A stretch of 64,000 nt of DNA from positions 1,922,001-1,986,000 of the forward strand of contig NZ_CP073343.1 in the NCBI RefSeq assembly GCF_024397855.1, written 5' to 3'. Below, one piece after another: positions 63,525-64,000 of this stretch. Source of the stretch: Marinomonas rhizomae (lineage in GTDB: Bacteria; Pseudomonadota; Gammaproteobacteria; Pseudomonadales; Marinomonadaceae). The position numbers and the translations under genes are program-made. Positions within the stretch are counted from its first letter, which is position 1. The number at the start of each line of letters is the position of its first letter. The notes beneath the pieces are model-generated. The model was given only the letters and a program-made list of their open reading frames with translations. It was not told where the DNA came from and did no database searches.

Positions 63525-64000
63525 TTGATTAAGATAAGACAATATAAAGAGGGCGACTCCGCTGCTCTTTGGCAGGTGTTTTTCAATACGGTTCGAATCG
63601 TGAATGCTCGTGATTATTCTCTTGCTCAGGTTAAAGCTTGGGCGCCGGAATCTTTTGATATGAGAGTTTGGCAAAACAAGATGAGTGATCTTCAGCCATT
63701 TGTTGCTGAAGTGGATGATGTGATTGTGGGTTATTGTGATTTGCAGCCTGACGGTTTGATTGATCATTTCTTTTGTCATCATGAATATCAAGGGCAAGGT
63801 ATTGGAAGAGCATTAATGAATCATATTTTACGCTTAGCAGATGAGCGAGGTGTTGCTCGCCTTTACTCTTATGTGAGTGTCACCGCTAAACCTTTCTTTG
63901 AGCGCTATGCTTTTTCGGCTGTAAATGAACAGATTGTTACGATTCGAGGGGAAAAGTTGATTAATTATGTCATGGAGCGGCAGTGCTTAGTGTCTGGAGA
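63525..64000 (+). CDS. GNAT family N-acetyltransferase, partial (runs off the window)
   Basis: Open from TTG 63525 (AAAGG 10 nt upstream) to the end of the window, about 158 codons without a stop. It reads IKIRQYKEGDSAALWQVFFN, VGYCDLQPDGLIDHFFCHHE and the acetyl-CoA motif YQGQGIGRALMNHILRLA, then YVSVTAKPFFERYAFSAVNE. Typical of ElaA/YafP-like small acetyltransferases (about 150-165 residues), so only a few codons should be missing. Substrate unknown. Confidence 0.85.
   Translation, partial: MIKIRQYKEGDSAALWQVFFNTVRIVNARDYSLAQVKAWAPESFDMRVWQNKMSDLQPFVAEVDDVIVGYCDLQPDGLIDHFFCHHEYQGQGIGRALMNHILRLADERGVARLYSYVSVTAKPFFERYAFSAVNEQIVTIRGEKLINYVMERQCLVSG

Overview
The window looks like a chromosomal piece of a marine gammaproteobacterium of the Oceanospirillales/Marinomonas type. 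The evidence is the gene order: gatCAB/mreBCD/maf/rng/yhdP, an lptCAB-rpoN-ptsN-ptsO block, mlaFEDC-ibaG-murA-hisG-hisD, zapE-rplM-rpsI-sspA-sspB and dnaX-ybaB-recR. Codon use is moderately AT-rich and the core genes resemble those of Pseudomonas and Oceanospirillales. The genus is an inference from these patterns, not from a database search.

Layout. (1) 1-7.9 kb is an accessory island. It begins with the 3' part of an ABC-three-component (ABC-3C) operon: an effector C-terminus, a small middle component and a DUF2326 ATPase, all strikingly AT-rich. Next comes a structured phage leader, possibly a C4-type antisense RNA, in front of a Rha-family phage gene. A scrap-yard follows (3.0-6.6 kb): eight REP-like GGGGTCAGATGAAAAATAG elements, two fragments of a second rha copy sharing one deletion, two long and one tiny copies of the 3' end of a phage late-control gene D, and five small unrecognised cargo genes. 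An endonuclease I gene and a 50-residue ORF come next. The island appears to end at 7881, where the first 28 codons of dusA (tRNA-dihydrouridine synthase A, a known integration target) survive on the minus strand and then stop matching. (2) 8.4-12.7 kb holds an SDR dehydrogenase, a G3E (COG0523) GTPase with a partner gene behind a Zur-box-like site, and cysK. A 22-bp copy of the cysK 3' end directly follows the GTPase gene, so this block looks like a recombination insertion. (3) 12.9-31.4 kb: hrpA, mlaA, a PQQ-type sugar dehydrogenase, an acetyltransferase, gatCAB (minus) divergent from mreBCD-maf-rng-yhdP-nitrilase (plus). (4) 32.2-39.2 kb, minus strand: darP, mgtE, ptsO, ptsN, rpoN, lptB, lptA, lptC, yrbG. 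(5) 39.4-46.3 kb, plus strand: mlaFEDC, terminator, ibaG, murA, hisG (short form), hisD, an SRPBCC protein. (6) 46.3-52.9 kb: a DegS/AlgW-type protease, a NIF3 protein, zapG, zapE, rplM-rpsI, sspA-sspB, and a broken gene. (7) 53.1-64 kb: dnaX with an A9 slippery run, ybaB, recR, rnd, ycgL, ycgN, a VWA membrane protein, a class II glutamine amidotransferase, a methyl-accepting chemotaxis protein and a truncated GNAT acetyltransferase.

Together the core genes serve envelope building (Mre, Lpt, Mla, MurA, YhdP, DegS), nitrogen/PTS-Ntr regulation (RpoN, PtsN, NPr), translation (GatCAB, L13, S9) and replication/repair (DnaX, RecR). Several expected neighbours are missing from otherwise canonical operons: mlaB, kdsD-kdsC, hpf/rapZ, tldD/pmbA and petABC. 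Points most worth a second look are the dusA-bounded island with its phage-tail/REP cassettes, the ATT start of mreC, the dnaX frameshift site, and the Zur-box zinc module bracketed by the cysK repeat.
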